From positions 310,001-374,000 of the forward strand of contig JBGUBD010000003.1 in the NCBI GenBank assembly GCA_041821185.1: a DNA stretch of 64,000 nt, in the 5' to 3' direction. A program made the translations under genes and the position numbers. The DNA comes from Phycisphaerales bacterium AB-hyl4. Its GTDB lineage: Bacteria; Planctomycetota; Phycisphaerae; Phycisphaerales; Phycisphaeraceae. The notes below the pieces were generated by a model. It ran no database searches, was not told where the DNA came from, and worked only from the letters and a program-made list of their open reading frames with translations. Numbering within the stretch: position 1 is the stretch's first letter; each line of letters opens with the position of its first letter. This document shows, one piece after another, positions 1 through 9,575 of this stretch.

Positions 1-829
1 GGCTTTGAACCTCACCGTTACCGGGCACGAAGATGTCGTTGTTCTCGCTGCCGCGCAGCGTTGCAACGTCAAAGCCCGCGCCGTACTCAACGCCGAGCAC
101 CGCCGGCAGACTGAACATCGCCTTGCCCAGATCAGCTTTGAGCTTGTCGAAGACCGGCTCACCCCAGCCGGCCGGCACGCCCGTGGCGACCAGTTCCGCC
201 ACGCCGCCGATCGAGTCACGCTCGCTGCGCAACCGCTCGATCAGCTCGATCATCCGCTCCGCCACATTCGCATCGGGACAGCGGACAATGTTCGACTCCA
301 CCTGCTCCAACGTGATCGCTGCGGGCTCGGGCACGTCCGCGACCAGCTCGCCGACCTGTTTGACATAGCCGACGATTTTGACGCCGACGGTGCCGAGCAA
401 CTTCTTGGCGATCGCGCCCGCCGCCACGCGAGCGGTCGTCTCGCGGGCGCTGCTGCGGCCGCCGCCTCGGTAGTCGCGAAAGCCATACTTCGCATCGAAT
501 GTATAGTCCGCATGACCGGGGCGGTACTTGTCTTTGATGTCAGCGTAATCGCGTGATCGCTGGTCGGCGTTGCGAATGAGAATGGCGATCGACGTGCCCG
601 TCGTCTTGCCTTCGAACACGCCGGCGAGAATCTCCGGCTCGTCGGCCTCGTTGCGTTGCGTGACGATCTTGCTCTGCCCCGGCCGCCTGCGGGCAAGGTC
701 GGGCTTCAGATCGTCTACCGATAACGGTAACCCCGGCGGCACGCCATCGACGATGACGACATTACCAGGGCCGTGGCTTTCGCCAGCGGTCGTGATGCGG
801 AACATTTGGCCGAAGGTGTTACCGGGCAT
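1..829 (-). CDS. aroC: Chorismate synthase, 3' end cut by the window edge
   Basis: Converts 5-enolpyruvylshikimate-3-phosphate to chorismate, the last common step of aromatic amino acid synthesis, using reduced FMN. About 276 codons are visible; the stop lies beyond base 1. The N-terminus [20 protein letters not shown] carries the GESHG signature at residues 16-20. Further in, the reverse-strand translation has [29 protein letters not shown] and [20 protein letters not shown], all typical of the family. The ATG at 827-829 is preceded by TACAAT only 8 nt upstream, so the mRNA may be leaderless. The start of the next gene upstream on this strand is about 2.3 kb away, so aroC probably has its own promoter. 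The identification is secure; only the C-terminus is unseen. Confidence 0.95.
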   Translation of the reverse strand, partial: MPGNTFGQMFRITTAGESHGPGNVVIVDGVPPGLPLSVDDLKPDLARRRPGQSKIVTQRNEADEPEILAGVFEGKTTGTSIAILIRNADQRSRDYADIKDKYRPGHADYTFDAKYGFRDYRGGGRSSARETTARVAAGAIAKKLLGTVGVKIVGYVKQVGELVADVPEPAAITLEQVESNIVRCPDANVAERMIELIERLRSERDSIGGVAELVATGVPAGWGEPVFDKLKADLGKAMFSLPAVLGVEYGAGFDVATLRGSENNDIFVPGNGEVQS

Positions 830-837
830 AGACCGGT

Positions 838-843
838 ATTGTA
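838..843 (-). promoter_or_regulatory. -10-like hexamer TACAAT 8 nt before the aroC ATG
   Basis: On the minus strand TACAAT is followed by 8 nt and then the aroC ATG. Transcription starting about 7 nt after a -10 box would begin at or next to the start codon, giving a leaderless mRNA. I see no clear -35 box and no Shine-Dalgarno sequence. Confidence 0.4.
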
Positions 844-891
844 GCGTGCCGCGCAAAATACGGCTCGGGCAGTGACCGCCCTACTTCTCGG

Positions 892-3141
892 TCAATTCCG
901 CTGGGCCTTCTGCGCGATCGCGATATCCTTGCTCACCAGTCGGGTCTTGAGCACGAGCAGCGCCGCTTCGAGTTGCGGGTCGAGCCCGCGTGCGAGGATC
1001 TCCGACGCCACCGCCGGTATCTCTTCCCCGTTAGCCACCTCGACTTCTTCATCACGCAGCACGTCGACCTTCTGTCGAAACTCCAGCGACTCGCTGACCT
1101 GGCTATCGGTCATCGACACGATCAGGTCCGGCTCGATGCCCCAAGTCTTCGCGTCGGGCTGGCGGTCGATGATTCGCCCCTTGGGCAACTGGTAATACTG
1201 GGTGGTGAGTTTGAGCACGGCCTCGCCGCGATTCAGCCGGAACGGGTCCTGCACCGAGCCTTTCCCGAAGCTGCGCGTGCCGACGATGGTCGCCCGGCCG
1301 TAGTCCTGCAACACGCCGGCGACAATCTCCGATGCGCTCGCCGAACCCTGATTGATCAGCACCACCACGGGTATGCTGTCGCTGATGCTGGTCACATGCC
1401 GCCTCGCTCGGCTTTCGCTCGTGCGTCGGCCGTCCGCGTTCACTGTCGAAACAATCGTGCCGTTGGACACGAAGCGGTCGGCAATGTCGATCGCCGAGTT
1501 CAGCAGCCCGCCGGGATTGAAACGCATGTCCAGAATCAATCCGTTCAACGGGCCTTCCGCCTCCATCTGTGCGATCGCGGCGTCCATATCGTCCGCGGTC
1601 TGCGGGATGAACTGCGACAGTCGCAGGTAACCGATACGGCTATCGGGATCGATGAGATAATCCCAAGACCCGTCGGCCTGATGCTGCCAACCGCGGATCG
1701 ACTCGATGATGATCTCCGCTCGTCGAATCGACAGCTCGATCAGATCCGCCTCGCCTGCGCGTTCGAGGCTGAGCTTCACTTCCGTATTCTCCGGGCCGCT
1801 GATCTCACGCACCGCTCGGTCCAGATCCCATCGCGACGCGTCCCGTCCATCCACCTGGGCAATCACATCGCCCGCCTTCACGCCGGCCCGCTGCGCAGGG
1901 GTGTTCGCCAGCGGGCTGACCACCACCAGCCGACCGTCGCGACGCGAAAGCTGAATACCAACCCCGTAAAACCGGCCATGCAGGCTTCGGCTGAAACGCT
2001 CAGTCTCCTCCGGCCAAACGACCGACGAAAACTCGTCCAGCGTTTGAGTCGCGCCCTCAGTCATCTCATAAATCAGCACCGAGCGGGGCAGTTCCAACGA
2101 CCGGTCGTTCATCACCATGATCCGGTCGATCATGCTGTCGACATCAAGGAAGTTCAGTTTCTTATTCGGCTCTTTCAGACTGGCGCTAAGCCGTTCGAGA
2201 TCCCGACGAAACTGGTCCCGCTTCTGCTCATCGTTCAACGCGGCGAACGTGTCAGCCAGATCGTCCGTGTTAATCAGCACGAGCAGCGCATCCACCGCAC
2301 CGATCATCAGCGGAACGTAGCCCTCACTGTTGACGTGACGGCGGGAAGCCTGGTGTAGCGTGGTTTGCAGGATCGACGCGTCCACTTCCTTCAGCCGATC
2401 TTCCCACGATTCCGACTCAAGGTCCGGAAGCTGATCCGCTTCGTCTTCAAGCAATTCATCCGCATCGCCGTCCTGATCCGCCTCTTCGCGGGAAGCGCGT
2501 CGTCGTTCCAAGCGAGCTTCATGTTGAGCCCGCAGCTTGTCCGGGGCATACACCTGAAGCACGCGCACATGCTTGCGGGCCATTCGGAGCGGATCGCGGT
2601 ACGTGGCCCGGTCATCGTAGAGCAGGTCAAGCAGGCGATAGACGCTCATCGCCTCGACCCAGTCGCCTTCCTCTTCCGCGGCACGCGCCATCCGTTCGGC
2701 ATGCTCGACGATCTCCCGCACCTCATCGCGGGCGAGATAGTCGTCTGCGTCGTCTGCCAGGCCGTGCGCTTCGATCGCGGCGATCAGGGCGTCTTCTGTT
2801 GCACCCTCGGCGAAGGCGTCTTTCGCGCGGGCGAAAGCGTCTTCAAACGCCTCCCGCCGTTCGCTGACGCGAACACCTTCATGCTCGCGGTGGCGTTCGA
2901 GATCGGCGATAAGGCTCTGGAGCTGGTTGTGCTCAAGCCCCGCAAAGTCGGTCTGCAACCGATCGAGCAGCGTGCTGAACTGACCCGCCTCGGCCAGATC
3001 GGACAGCTTGCTCACGTCCGTATTCGCACCGTTGGCCAGCACCGGCCCGGGGGCCACCACCGCCGTGACGAGGCATAGCGCAAAGGTCATCGCCAGCCGG
3101 GTGCCTTGGGTCCGCCAGGTGTGTTGCATCATGGTTGCCAT
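892..3141 (-). CDS. Secreted S41 carboxy-terminal processing protease with PDZ domain
   Basis: A 749-residue exported protease of the CtpA/Prc type, which cleaves proteins near their C-termini in the periplasm. The open frame runs on to base 3312, but I place the start at the ATG at 3139-3141 because a signal peptide follows directly (hydrophobic run MTFALCLVTAVVAPGPVLA, cleavage expected after VLA). After a long charged helical region comes a PDZ domain at about residues 390-470 (GVKAGDVIAQVDG). The S41 domain follows at about 500-680, with the nucleophile motif NQGSASASEIVAG (Ser near 600) and the general-base motif TRSFGKGSVQ (Lys about 627), so the Ser/Lys dyad is intact. The roughly 330-residue N-terminal extension before the PDZ is long for CtpA, closer to tail-specific protease architecture. 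It lies downstream of clpX but a 293 bp gap suggests separate transcription. Confidence 0.88.
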   Translation of the reverse strand: MATMMQHTWRTQGTRLAMTFALCLVTAVVAPGPVLANGANTDVSKLSDLAEAGQFSTLLDRLQTDFAGLEHNQLQSLIADLERHREHEGVRVSERREAFEDAFARAKDAFAEGATEDALIAAIEAHGLADDADDYLARDEVREIVEHAERMARAAEEEGDWVEAMSVYRLLDLLYDDRATYRDPLRMARKHVRVLQVYAPDKLRAQHEARLERRRASREEADQDGDADELLEDEADQLPDLESESWEDRLKEVDASILQTTLHQASRRHVNSEGYVPLMIGAVDALLVLINTDDLADTFAALNDEQKRDQFRRDLERLSASLKEPNKKLNFLDVDSMIDRIMVMNDRSLELPRSVLIYEMTEGATQTLDEFSSVVWPEETERFSRSLHGRFYGVGIQLSRRDGRLVVVSPLANTPAQRAGVKAGDVIAQVDGRDASRWDLDRAVREISGPENTEVKLSLERAGEADLIELSIRRAEIIIESIRGWQHQADGSWDYLIDPDSRIGYLRLSQFIPQTADDMDAAIAQMEAEGPLNGLILDMRFNPGGLLNSAIDIADRFVSNGTIVSTVNADGRRTSESRARRHVTSISDSIPVVVLINQGSASASEIVAGVLQDYGRATIVGTRSFGKGSVQDPFRLNRGEAVLKLTTQYYQLPKGRIIDRQPDAKTWGIEPDLIVSMTDSQVSESLEFRQKVDVLRDEEVEVANGEEIPAVASEILARGLDPQLEAALLVLKTRLVSKDIAIAQKAQRN

Positions 3142-3434
3142 ATCCCGTGGATCAACAAAAAGAAAGCGGGGACAGGCCCTCCTCTGCCGGCCAGCCTGCA
3201 CTGCAAGGCTGCCGACGCGCGTGAGCGTCTCCCCATCCACCACCGCCGGGCCTCCACCCACAGCGGCACGCATACCACTATAGGCACGAAAGCCTCGCGA
3301 TTGAAGCCCCACCCGGGGACGACCTGAAGATTAACGGTCCCAGGCTCGGCTGTATTGCAGCACACAGGCCACCTCCGCCGCTTCGCGGCGTGGCAAACGA
3401 TGGCGGCAAGGCGGTTTCAAGGCTGGAATCGGGT

Positions 3435-4784
3435 TTACGCCGACTCTTTCTTCTTCTCACGCAGCTCGGCCAGCGACTTGCCCTTGTCCACCGCCTCGGC
3501 GTCGATGACGTATCGGGCGCCGGCGTTGTCCAGGTCCGGCAGGTCGTACATCAGCTCCAGCATCAGCTCTTCCATCACGCTGCGGAGCGCACGAGCGCCC
3601 GTTTCGCGGCCGATGGCCTGCTTCGCAAGCTTGCGAAGAGCGGCGTCGGTAAATTCCAACTCCGCGCCTTCCATCGAGAAAAAGTGCTGAAACTGCCGAA
3701 CGATCGCGTTCTTCGGCTCGGTGAGGATCTGCACCAGCGAGTCGACCGTCAACGGCTCGAGAGCGGTCGCCACGGGCAGTCGGCCGATCAGCTCGGGGAT
3801 CATGCCGTACTCGGTCAGGTCCTCCGGCGTGACCTGCGAGATCACCGACGCGTTCCGCTGCGCCGGGTCTTCGTCCTGCTCGTGGGCGAAGCCGATCGCC
3901 TTTCGGCCGAGGCGCTTGCGGACGATGTCCTCAAGCCCCACGAACGTACCCGCACAGATAAACAGGATGTTGCTCGTGTCCACCTGGATGTACTGCTGCT
4001 CCGGATGCTTTCGGCCGCCCTGCGGGGGCACGTTCGCGACCGTGCCTTCAAGCATCTTCAACAGCGCCTGCTGCACACCTTCGCCGGACACGTCGCGGGT
4101 GATGCTGACGTTCTGGCTGGTCTTGCCGATCTTGTCGATTTCGTCGATGTAGATGATGCCGCGCTGGGCCTGCTCGAGGTCGTAGTCGGCGGCCTGGAGC
4201 AGCTTCAGCAGCAGGTTCTCAACGTCTTCACCCACGTAGCCGGCCTCGGTGAGCGTCGTGGCGTCGCCGATGGCGAACGGCACGTTCAGCGTGCGGGCGA
4301 GCGTGCGGGCGAGCAACGTCTTACCCGAGCCGGTGGGGCCGATGAGCAGAACATTGGATTTGTCCAGCTCGACGGTGCTGTCCTTTTCGGTCGCGCTGAG
4401 TCGCTTGTAGTGATTGTGCACCGCGACCGACAGCGACCGTTTCGCGTTCAACTGCCCGATCACGTACGCGTCGAGGAACTCCTTGAGCTGCCGCGGCGTG
4501 GGGATCGACCCGAACACCGGCCGCCCGGCGTTCACACGTCGACGTTCCTGGCGAAAAATATTCTGGCAAAGATCGGTGCAGTTCGCACAGATGTAGACAT
4601 CGCTGGGGCCTTCGACCATCGGGCCCACTTCGCGCGAGGTCTTGCCGCAGAACGAGCAGGTGGTGATGCGTCGGCCCTTGAAACCGCCGCCCCCCTCCGA
4701 ACCGCTGGCCTTCGGGCCGGTGTCCTGAGGGGTCTGCTTATCGTTGCCGCCGCCTGATCGTCCGCCACTCTTACTATTGGCCAT
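3435..4784 (-). CDS. clpX: ClpX, ATP-binding unfoldase of the Clp protease
   Basis: A 449-residue AAA+ unfoldase that feeds substrates to ClpP. The N-terminal zinc-binding domain has the C4 set CSFC (Cys43, Cys46) and CANC (Cys66, Cys69). Walker A is GPTGSGKT at 149-156, Walker B is [11 protein letters not shown], and sensor 2 sits in ETGARALRS. The ClpP-docking loop IGF is present (KAIGFAHE), so a ClpP partner is expected. The ATG at 4784 is chosen over an in-frame codon 12 nt upstream because MANSK opens a normal ClpX N-terminus. An unusual Gly-rich linker lies at about residues 6-35. clpP is not next to it: the gene between tig and clpX is a small SHOCT-like membrane protein. Confidence 0.97.
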   Translation of the reverse strand: MANSKSGGRSGGGNDKQTPQDTGPKASGSEGGGGFKGRRITTCSFCGKTSREVGPMVEGPSDVYICANCTDLCQNIFRQERRRVNAGRPVFGSIPTPRQLKEFLDAYVIGQLNAKRSLSVAVHNHYKRLSATEKDSTVELDKSNVLLIGPTGSGKTLLARTLARTLNVPFAIGDATTLTEAGYVGEDVENLLLKLLQAADYDLEQAQRGIIYIDEIDKIGKTSQNVSITRDVSGEGVQQALLKMLEGTVANVPPQGGRKHPEQQYIQVDTSNILFICAGTFVGLEDIVRKRLGRKAIGFAHEQDEDPAQRNASVISQVTPEDLTEYGMIPELIGRLPVATALEPLTVDSLVQILTEPKNAIVRQFQHFFSMEGAELEFTDAALRKLAKQAIGRETGARALRSVMEELMLELMYDLPDLDNAGARYVIDAEAVDKGKSLAELREKKKESA

Positions 4785-5032
4785 GGGGAATCTCAAAATA
4801 CCTGAATGATGACACGACGAGGCTCATGGGGAGGTCGCCGAATAGATAAATACGGTTACGCACCGCCTGTTAGCCCTTTGATCGTCCATCTGGGCACTTG
4901 CCTTGATGGGATCGGCTGGCGGGTTTTTCTGCCTGCCGACATCGGCGAGGCGCAAGGCCCATCATAACGCAATAACCCCCTTGAAGTCAGTCCCGAATCG
5001 GGTTACATCCTGCTTTTTTCAGTGGGTTTGCG

Positions 5033-5485
5033 TCAGGCAGGCTTATCGGAATCCGGCGAGGTGGAATCCGGCGGCAACGGGGGGCTTTCTCCCGTCTCCC
5101 CCTCCGCCCGCGAATCCGACTCAGCAGGCGGGGGTGGTGGGATTGCCCCGCTTTGAGGTTTTTGCCCCGGCGGTGCGGCAACCTGCCCGCTGCCTTCACC
5201 GCGGGCCTGGCCGATCATCGCCGAGCGGACGCGCTCAAATTCCTCGTCCGACAGCTCGCCAGCCGCATGCAACCGACGCATGTCCGACAGGGTAAACCCT
5301 GGCATTCGCGTCGGCTCATCCCGGCTGAGCATAAACCGCCGGATGACCAGCGCGATCGACACGAGCACGATCACCGCCACCGCCAGCGTCAGCACGGACC
5401 AGAAGATCCGCCCCGTGGGCCCGCCACCGTCCGCCTGCCCCAGCAGGGGCATCGGCAGCATGATGATCGCAACAGCTTGGCTCAT
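5033..5485 (-). CDS. Small membrane protein with SHOCT-like motif
   Basis: A 150-residue protein with no firm family assignment. It has a short hydrophobic N-terminus, a clear membrane segment at about residues 28-48 (IFWSVLTLAVAVIVLVSIAL), then a SHOCT-like helical motif (FTLSDMRRLHAAGELSDEEFERVRSAM) and a low-complexity Pro/Ser/Glu tail (AIPPPPPAES). The topology suggests a single-pass anchor with a cytoplasmic C-terminus. The ATG at 5485 has GGAG upstream (GGAGCGCCGTG); an in-frame GTG lies directly before it. It sits 59 bp after tig and before clpX, the place where clpP is usually found, so it may be co-transcribed with the proteostasis genes, but no function can be inferred. Confidence 0.75.
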   Translation of the reverse strand: MSQAVAIIMLPMPLLGQADGGGPTGRIFWSVLTLAVAVIVLVSIALVIRRFMLSRDEPTRMPGFTLSDMRRLHAAGELSDEEFERVRSAMIGQARGEGSGQVAAPPGQKPQSGAIPPPPPAESDSRAEGETGESPPLPPDSTSPDSDKPA

Positions 5486-5544
5486 CACGGCGCTCCACCG
5501 GCATCACAAATCCGCGCGACACAGCACTGAGGCGTCACACTACG

Positions 5545-6963
5545 TTAGGCCGACTCGACCTTCTCGTCGCTTTCGACGACCTTCGCCTGCTCGATGACCT
5601 TGTCCAGCGTCTTCTGCTCGCGGATCTGCATGTAGATCTGCTCCAGCTCGCCACGCTGAACCATATCCTGCCGCAGCTTCTCGGGGCGTCGGCCCTGCTG
5701 CATCGCCATCATCGCCACTCGGCCGTTGACCTCGTTCTCCGCGACCTCGATCTCCAGGTCCTTCGCCGCCTTGTCGATGATGAAAAACTGCTTGAGCTGA
5801 CGCTTCGCTTCATCTTCCGAACCGGATCGCTGCTCGGCGATCTCCTGGTCCGCTTCCTGCTCGCTCTTGCCCTGATAGAGCAACTCCATCCGACGTCGGC
5901 TAAGCACCCGCTCCGTCTGTCGGCTGGTCAGGTCCTCAGGCAGTTCCATCTCAACCTGCTCCACAAGCTGATCAACCACCTGCTTGTGCATGTCGTCCGT
6001 CTGCTGCTGCTTGCGACGGCCCTCAAGCATCTCGCGGATGCGCGTCTTCATGTCGTCTTCCGACTCGACGCCCATCTGCTCGACAAGCTTCTCCACCGGC
6101 GCCGGCTCAACACGCTCAATCCGGTTGATCACCAGCTTGATCGTGATCGGCTGATCCTTGATCTTCTCGTTCTCGTGACCCTTCGGACCGGTCATCGAAA
6201 TCTCATCGGTATCGCCAACCTTCTTGCCCGCCAGTCGTTTGCCCAGATCGTCCACCACGATGCCCGCGACGTGGCCCTTGAACTCGCGCGACTCGCCGGC
6301 GACCAGCACATACGCCTCCGCCTGATGCTCGATCACTTCGGCATCGTCGCCCGCGTTCTCACCCGCAAGCACCTTCACCTCGCACGCGAGGAAGTCGTCC
6401 GACTGCACTTCGCCGCCTTCGATCGGCTTCATGTCGCCGAAACGCTCGCGGAAGCGGTTGATTTCCTTGTCGATGTCTTCGTCCGTCACCTCGGCCGACC
6501 GCTTCTTCACTTCGAGCTTGTCCAACGCCGGCAGCTTGACCTCCGGCGTGATCTCGACTTCAACCTCGAACTTGAACGGCCCCGACTCGGGCAGCTTCAA
6601 CTCTTCAATGTCTTTGATCTCCGGCTCGCCGAGCACGTCGATCTTTTCATCCTCCAACGCCTGCGTATAGCTTTCGCTGAGCAGTTGCCCCTTCACGTCA
6701 TCGCGAATCGAATCGCCGAACCGGCGCTCGATCAGCCGACGCGGCGCACGCCCGCGACGAAAGCCCGGCAGCACCGCTTCATCACCAAGGTCGCCATACG
6801 CGCTCTCGATCTTTTCCTTGATTCGCGTTTCGGGCACTTCGATCACCAGCTTCTTGCGAGCCGGGCCGATGTTCTCCACCGTGACCGATTGCTCTGGACG
6901 TTCTTCGGTGGCTTCGGTGGCTTCGGTGGTGGTGGGGTCGTTTTTCGGGTCCTGGTCGGCCAT
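5545..6963 (-). CDS. tig: Trigger factor, ribosome-associated chaperone
   Basis: A 472-residue protein that binds the ribosome near the exit tunnel and holds nascent chains; the middle domain is a peptidyl-prolyl isomerase of FKBP type. The ribosome-binding signature GFRRGRAP is present near residue 70. Family order is preserved: N-terminal ribosome-binding domain, FKBP-like domain (SDDFLACEVKVLAGEN to GPKGHENEKIKDQPITIKLVINRIERVEPAP), then a long helical C-terminal substrate cradle. The start is the ATG at 6961-6963, preceded by AGGAG; the open frame extends 84 codons further upstream but that stretch is a dispersed repeat rather than protein. The N-terminal tail is rich in Thr/Glu (TTTEATEATEERPE). 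Confidence 0.95.
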   Translation of the reverse strand: MADQDPKNDPTTTEATEATEERPEQSVTVENIGPARKKLVIEVPETRIKEKIESAYGDLGDEAVLPGFRRGRAPRRLIERRFGDSIRDDVKGQLLSESYTQALEDEKIDVLGEPEIKDIEELKLPESGPFKFEVEVEITPEVKLPALDKLEVKKRSAEVTDEDIDKEINRFRERFGDMKPIEGGEVQSDDFLACEVKVLAGENAGDDAEVIEHQAEAYVLVAGESREFKGHVAGIVVDDLGKRLAGKKVGDTDEISMTGPKGHENEKIKDQPITIKLVINRIERVEPAPVEKLVEQMGVESEDDMKTRIREMLEGRRKQQQTDDMHKQVVDQLVEQVEMELPEDLTSRQTERVLSRRRMELLYQGKSEQEADQEIAEQRSGSEDEAKRQLKQFFIIDKAAKDLEIEVAENEVNGRVAMMAMQQGRRPEKLRQDMVQRGELEQIYMQIREQKTLDKVIEQAKVVESDEKVESA

Positions 6964-7146
6964 GGCGCAAGGCTCCTGCTTTATCAGCGTGTCGATGATT
7001 GGTTGTGTAGGGTGCGGGCGTGGGAGGTGTAAGTTGGCTTTCCTGTTGACCCACGCCTGGCATCGCTCCCGCGGCAACGCCGGTACCTCAACAGGAAGCC
7101 CGACATTATCCCCGCTTTGACGACGTACGTCAATTCGCCTGAAACA

Positions 7147-7205
7147 TTTAGCCGCGGTGCTCGCACCGCGCTCTTCGCCCCGCAGCCTCAACACCCGGGT
7201 CAAAT
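7147..7205. repeat. Dispersed ATTTAGCCGCGG element with nested GC hairpin
   Basis: It begins ATTTAGCCGCGG and contains the near-perfect hairpin CGCGGTGC-TC-GCACCGCG at 7153-7170, followed by CTCTTCGCCCCGCAG. A longer copy with the same order of motifs is at 35549-35622, and diverged relatives are at 8050-8090 and 54616-54640. Both main copies lie between genes. The open frame upstream of tig runs through it, which explains an apparent N-terminal extension there. Confidence 0.7.
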
Positions 7206-7221
7206 CGCCACTCATCGCACG

Positions 7222-7992
7222 TCATTGACCGCTCATCAACGCCACCCAGTCCGCCATGCCCGCCGCCTCGATCAGCCCCCCGTCAAGCCGTGCCCGCGAG
7301 GGGTTCGCCTCACCGTCACGCACCTTCGGCAGCACCGCCAGCACCGGCGCGCCGGTCATCTTCGTCAGCCATCGGCGGTTCGTCGTGATCGCCGGATCGT
7401 CGTCGACCGCGTCCGGGTCATAGCCGTTGATGACCAGGCCAGCAACCACACAACCCGCTTCGCGCAGCAGTCGAACCGTCATCGCCGTGTGATTCAACGT
7501 GCCCAGCCCCGCTCGCGTCACCACCACCGTTGGCAGGCCCAGCGCTGAAATCAATTCCAGCACCGTACACTTCGGGTTGTCCGGGTCCAACGGCACGAGC
7601 AGACCGCCCACGCCTTCGACCAGCAGCGCGTCACTCGCATCGTCCAACGTATGCAACGCCCGCGCGAGCAAGGCCCAATCCACCTTCTTGCCTTTTTGCT
7701 CCGCCGCCACCGCAGGGGCCAACGGCGGCGCAAACCGGATGGGGTTAATCACGTCCAAAGGCAGCCGACAATCGGCGAAGTGCGCGAGCGCTTCGGCATC
7801 TTCATGCACAAGCCCTTCCCGCTCACGCCGACACCCGCTGCTGAACGGCTTGCACACCCCGACACGCCACCCCGGCCGCTGTTCGCGCAGCGCCGCAGCG
7901 ATCGCACACGTCACCACCGTCTTGCCAACCCCCGTGTCGGTCCCGGTGACAAACAACCCCGGCGTCGTAAGTCGCGGCAGGCGATCGATCAT
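7222..7992 (-). CDS. bioD: Dethiobiotin synthetase
   Basis: A 256-residue ATP-dependent enzyme that closes the ureido ring of dethiobiotin from 7,8-diaminononanoate and CO2. The P-loop is GTDTGVGKT at about residues 16-24, followed by the substrate-binding lysine motif VCKPFSSG; VEGVGGLLVPLD is the Walker-B-like region. The C-terminal part (GLVINGYDPDA) is also typical. The start is the ATG at 7992; an in-frame GTG at 8019 would add nine residues. It lies just downstream of accC/accB on the same strand, so a cofactor-synthesis gene sits next to the biotin-dependent carboxylase it serves. Confidence 0.92.
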   Translation of the reverse strand: MIDRLPRLTTPGLFVTGTDTGVGKTVVTCAIAAALREQRPGWRVGVCKPFSSGCRREREGLVHEDAEALAHFADCRLPLDVINPIRFAPPLAPAVAAEQKGKKVDWALLARALHTLDDASDALLVEGVGGLLVPLDPDNPKCTVLELISALGLPTVVVTRAGLGTLNHTAMTVRLLREAGCVVAGLVINGYDPDAVDDDPAITTNRRWLTKMTGAPVLAVLPKVRDGEANPSRARLDGGLIEAAGMADWVALMSGQ

Positions 7993-8049
7993 GCGGCCAT
8001 CCCACCCATGAATACACACAAACTAACAATAACGCCCCCCCACGCCCCC

Positions 8050-8090
8050 GTTAGCCGCGAAGCAAAGCGGAGCGCGATCCGCCGCTAAAT
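8050..8090. repeat. TTAGCCGCG...CGCCGCTAAAT inverted element between bioD and accC
   Basis: The segment starts GTTAGCCGCG and ends CGCCGCTAAATC, so its ends are inverted copies of each other. The terminal motif matches the ATTTAGCCGCGG elements at 7147 and 35549. It could act as a terminator or mRNA-stabilising hairpin between accC and bioD; there is no clear U-run. Confidence 0.5.
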
Positions 8091-8101
8091 CACAACCTCG
8101 C

Positions 8102-9445
8102 TCACTGCTCAAGCAACCGTTCGACAAAATTGATGTCGATGTCCGACTTCAAAAAGCTGCCATTGCGCATCAAGTCAGCGTGCAGCGAAATGGTTGTCTT
8201 GATCGGCGAGATTTCAAACTCAGCCAGCGCCCGCTTCAACGTTGCAATCGCCTCGTCACGCGTGGGCTTGTGCGCGATCAGCTTCGCGATCATCGAATCA
8301 TAGTTCGGCGGCACGCGATAGCCGGTGTAACAATGCGAGTCCAATCGCACACCCAGGCCGCCCGGCGGCTCATAGCGTTCGAGCACACCCGGGCTCGGGC
8401 GGAAGCCGTTGTCCGGGTCTTCAGCGTTGATGCGCACTTCAATCGCGTGGCCGTTGCGCTTGATCTGCTTCTGCGTGAATGGCAGCTTTTCACCTGCCGC
8501 CACGCGAATCTGCGTCCGCACGATGTCCACGCCGGTGATCATCTCCGTCACCGGGTGTTCCACCTGCACGCGCGTGTTGACTTCCATCAGGTAGAAGTTC
8601 TTCTTGTCGTCCATGAGAAACTCGACCGTCCCGGCCGAGTAGTAATTCGCTGCCTTGCACAATCGAGTAGCCGCTTTGCACAGACGCTCGCGTTCGTCTT
8701 CCTTCAGCACGGGGCAGGGCGCTTCCTCAATGAGCTTCTGCTTACGCCGTTGCATCGTGCAGTCGCGTTCCCAAAGGTGCACGACATTGCCGTGCTGGTC
8801 GCCGATGATCTGCACCTCAACGTGGCGGGCCTTCTCGATAAACTTTTCGACATAGACCCCGCCGTCACCGAACGCGGCCTCTGCTTCGGTCATTGCTGCC
8901 TTCAGCCCCGACCGTAGCGACATGTCGTTATGAGCAACGCGCATCCCCCGCCCGCCGCCGCCGGCCGACGCCTTGATGATGACCGGGAAGCCGATCTCGT
9001 GAGCGACCTTCACCGCTTCGTCCTCGTCGTCGATCCGCCCCTTCGAGCCGGGCGACGTGGGCACCTTACTTCTGATCGCGAGCTGCTTGCACTGCACCTT
9101 GTCGCCGAGCGTCTGCATCGACTCGACACTGGGGCCGATGAACTCGATGTTGCACGAACGGCAGACCTCGGCGAAGTGCGCGTTCTCCGCCAGGAAGCCG
9201 TAGCCGGGGTGAATCGCGTCAACGTTGGCAACCTCGGCGGCGGCGATGATGCGCGAGATGTTCAGGTAACTTTCGCTGGCCTTCGCGGGCCCGATGCAGA
9301 TCGCGCGGTCGGCGAGTTTGACGTGGCGCGAGTCGCGGTCGGCGGCAGAATACACCGCCACCGTCTCGATGCCCATCTCCCGCGCGGCACGAATGATCCG
9401 CACGGCGATCTCACCACGGTTGGCTATGAGGATGCGTGAAAACAT
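8102..9445 (-). CDS. accC: Biotin carboxylase subunit of acetyl-CoA carboxylase
   Basis: A 447-residue ATP-grasp enzyme that carboxylates the biotin on AccB, the first half of malonyl-CoA synthesis. The N-terminus [20 protein letters not shown] and the ATP-grasp glycine loop [12 protein letters not shown] are diagnostic. [19 protein letters not shown] carries the conserved catalytic Glu/Asn/Arg cluster. Length is normal for the family. The start is the ATG at 9445; seven upstream in-frame codons are not conserved-looking. It follows accB after a 130 bp gap that carries an inverted repeat element. Confidence 0.97.
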   Translation of the reverse strand: MFSRILIANRGEIAVRIIRAAREMGIETVAVYSAADRDSRHVKLADRAICIGPAKASESYLNISRIIAAAEVANVDAIHPGYGFLAENAHFAEVCRSCNIEFIGPSVESMQTLGDKVQCKQLAIRSKVPTSPGSKGRIDDEDEAVKVAHEIGFPVIIKASAGGGGRGMRVAHNDMSLRSGLKAAMTEAEAAFGDGGVYVEKFIEKARHVEVQIIGDQHGNVVHLWERDCTMQRRKQKLIEEAPCPVLKEDERERLCKAATRLCKAANYYSAGTVEFLMDDKKNFYLMEVNTRVQVEHPVTEMITGVDIVRTQIRVAAGEKLPFTQKQIKRNGHAIEVRINAEDPDNGFRPSPGVLERYEPPGGLGVRLDSHCYTGYRVPPNYDSMIAKLIAHKPTRDEAIATLKRALAEFEISPIKTTISLHADLMRNGSFLKSDIDINFVERLLEQ

Positions 9446-9474
9446 GGCTTTTCTATCACGGAGCAAAAAAGTAA

Positions 9475-9550
9475 CCGCGGATGAACGTCAGTAAACGCAG
9501 GTCAGAAAAACGGCGACTCTTATTCTGCGTTCATCCGCGTTCATCTGCGG
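9475..9550. repeat. Microrepeat hairpin between accB and accC
   Basis: The left arm CCGCGGATGAACGTCAGTAA (from 9475) and the right arm TCTGCGTTCATCCGCGTTCA (from 9524, ending CTGCGG) are inverted, imperfect copies separated by about 23 nt. The repeated core is GATGAACGC/GCGTTCATC. This is the same design as the elements at 27873, 41876, 47528, 48204 and 59144, but with a different core word. It lies inside the acc gene group and could modulate accC expression. Confidence 0.65.
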
Positions 9551-9575
9551 CTTCAATCCGCTCGGGGCGCTGGTT

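Noticed and set aside
973..2358. 461-codon plus-strand frame opposite the S41 protease
   Set aside because: Antisense shadow; no domain, and the minus-strand gene has signal peptide, PDZ and catalytic motifs.
3142..3312. N-terminal extension of the S41 protease to base 3312
   Set aside because: The signal peptide begins at the downstream ATG (3141), and an extension would put 57 residues before it.
3376..3390. CGCCGC-TTC-GCGGCG hairpin after clpX as a terminator
   Set aside because: Short stem and no U-run on the minus strand; insufficient support.
6964..7215. 84-residue N-terminal extension of trigger factor
   Set aside because: The extension is translated from a dispersed repeat, and a good AGGAG precedes the ATG at 6963.
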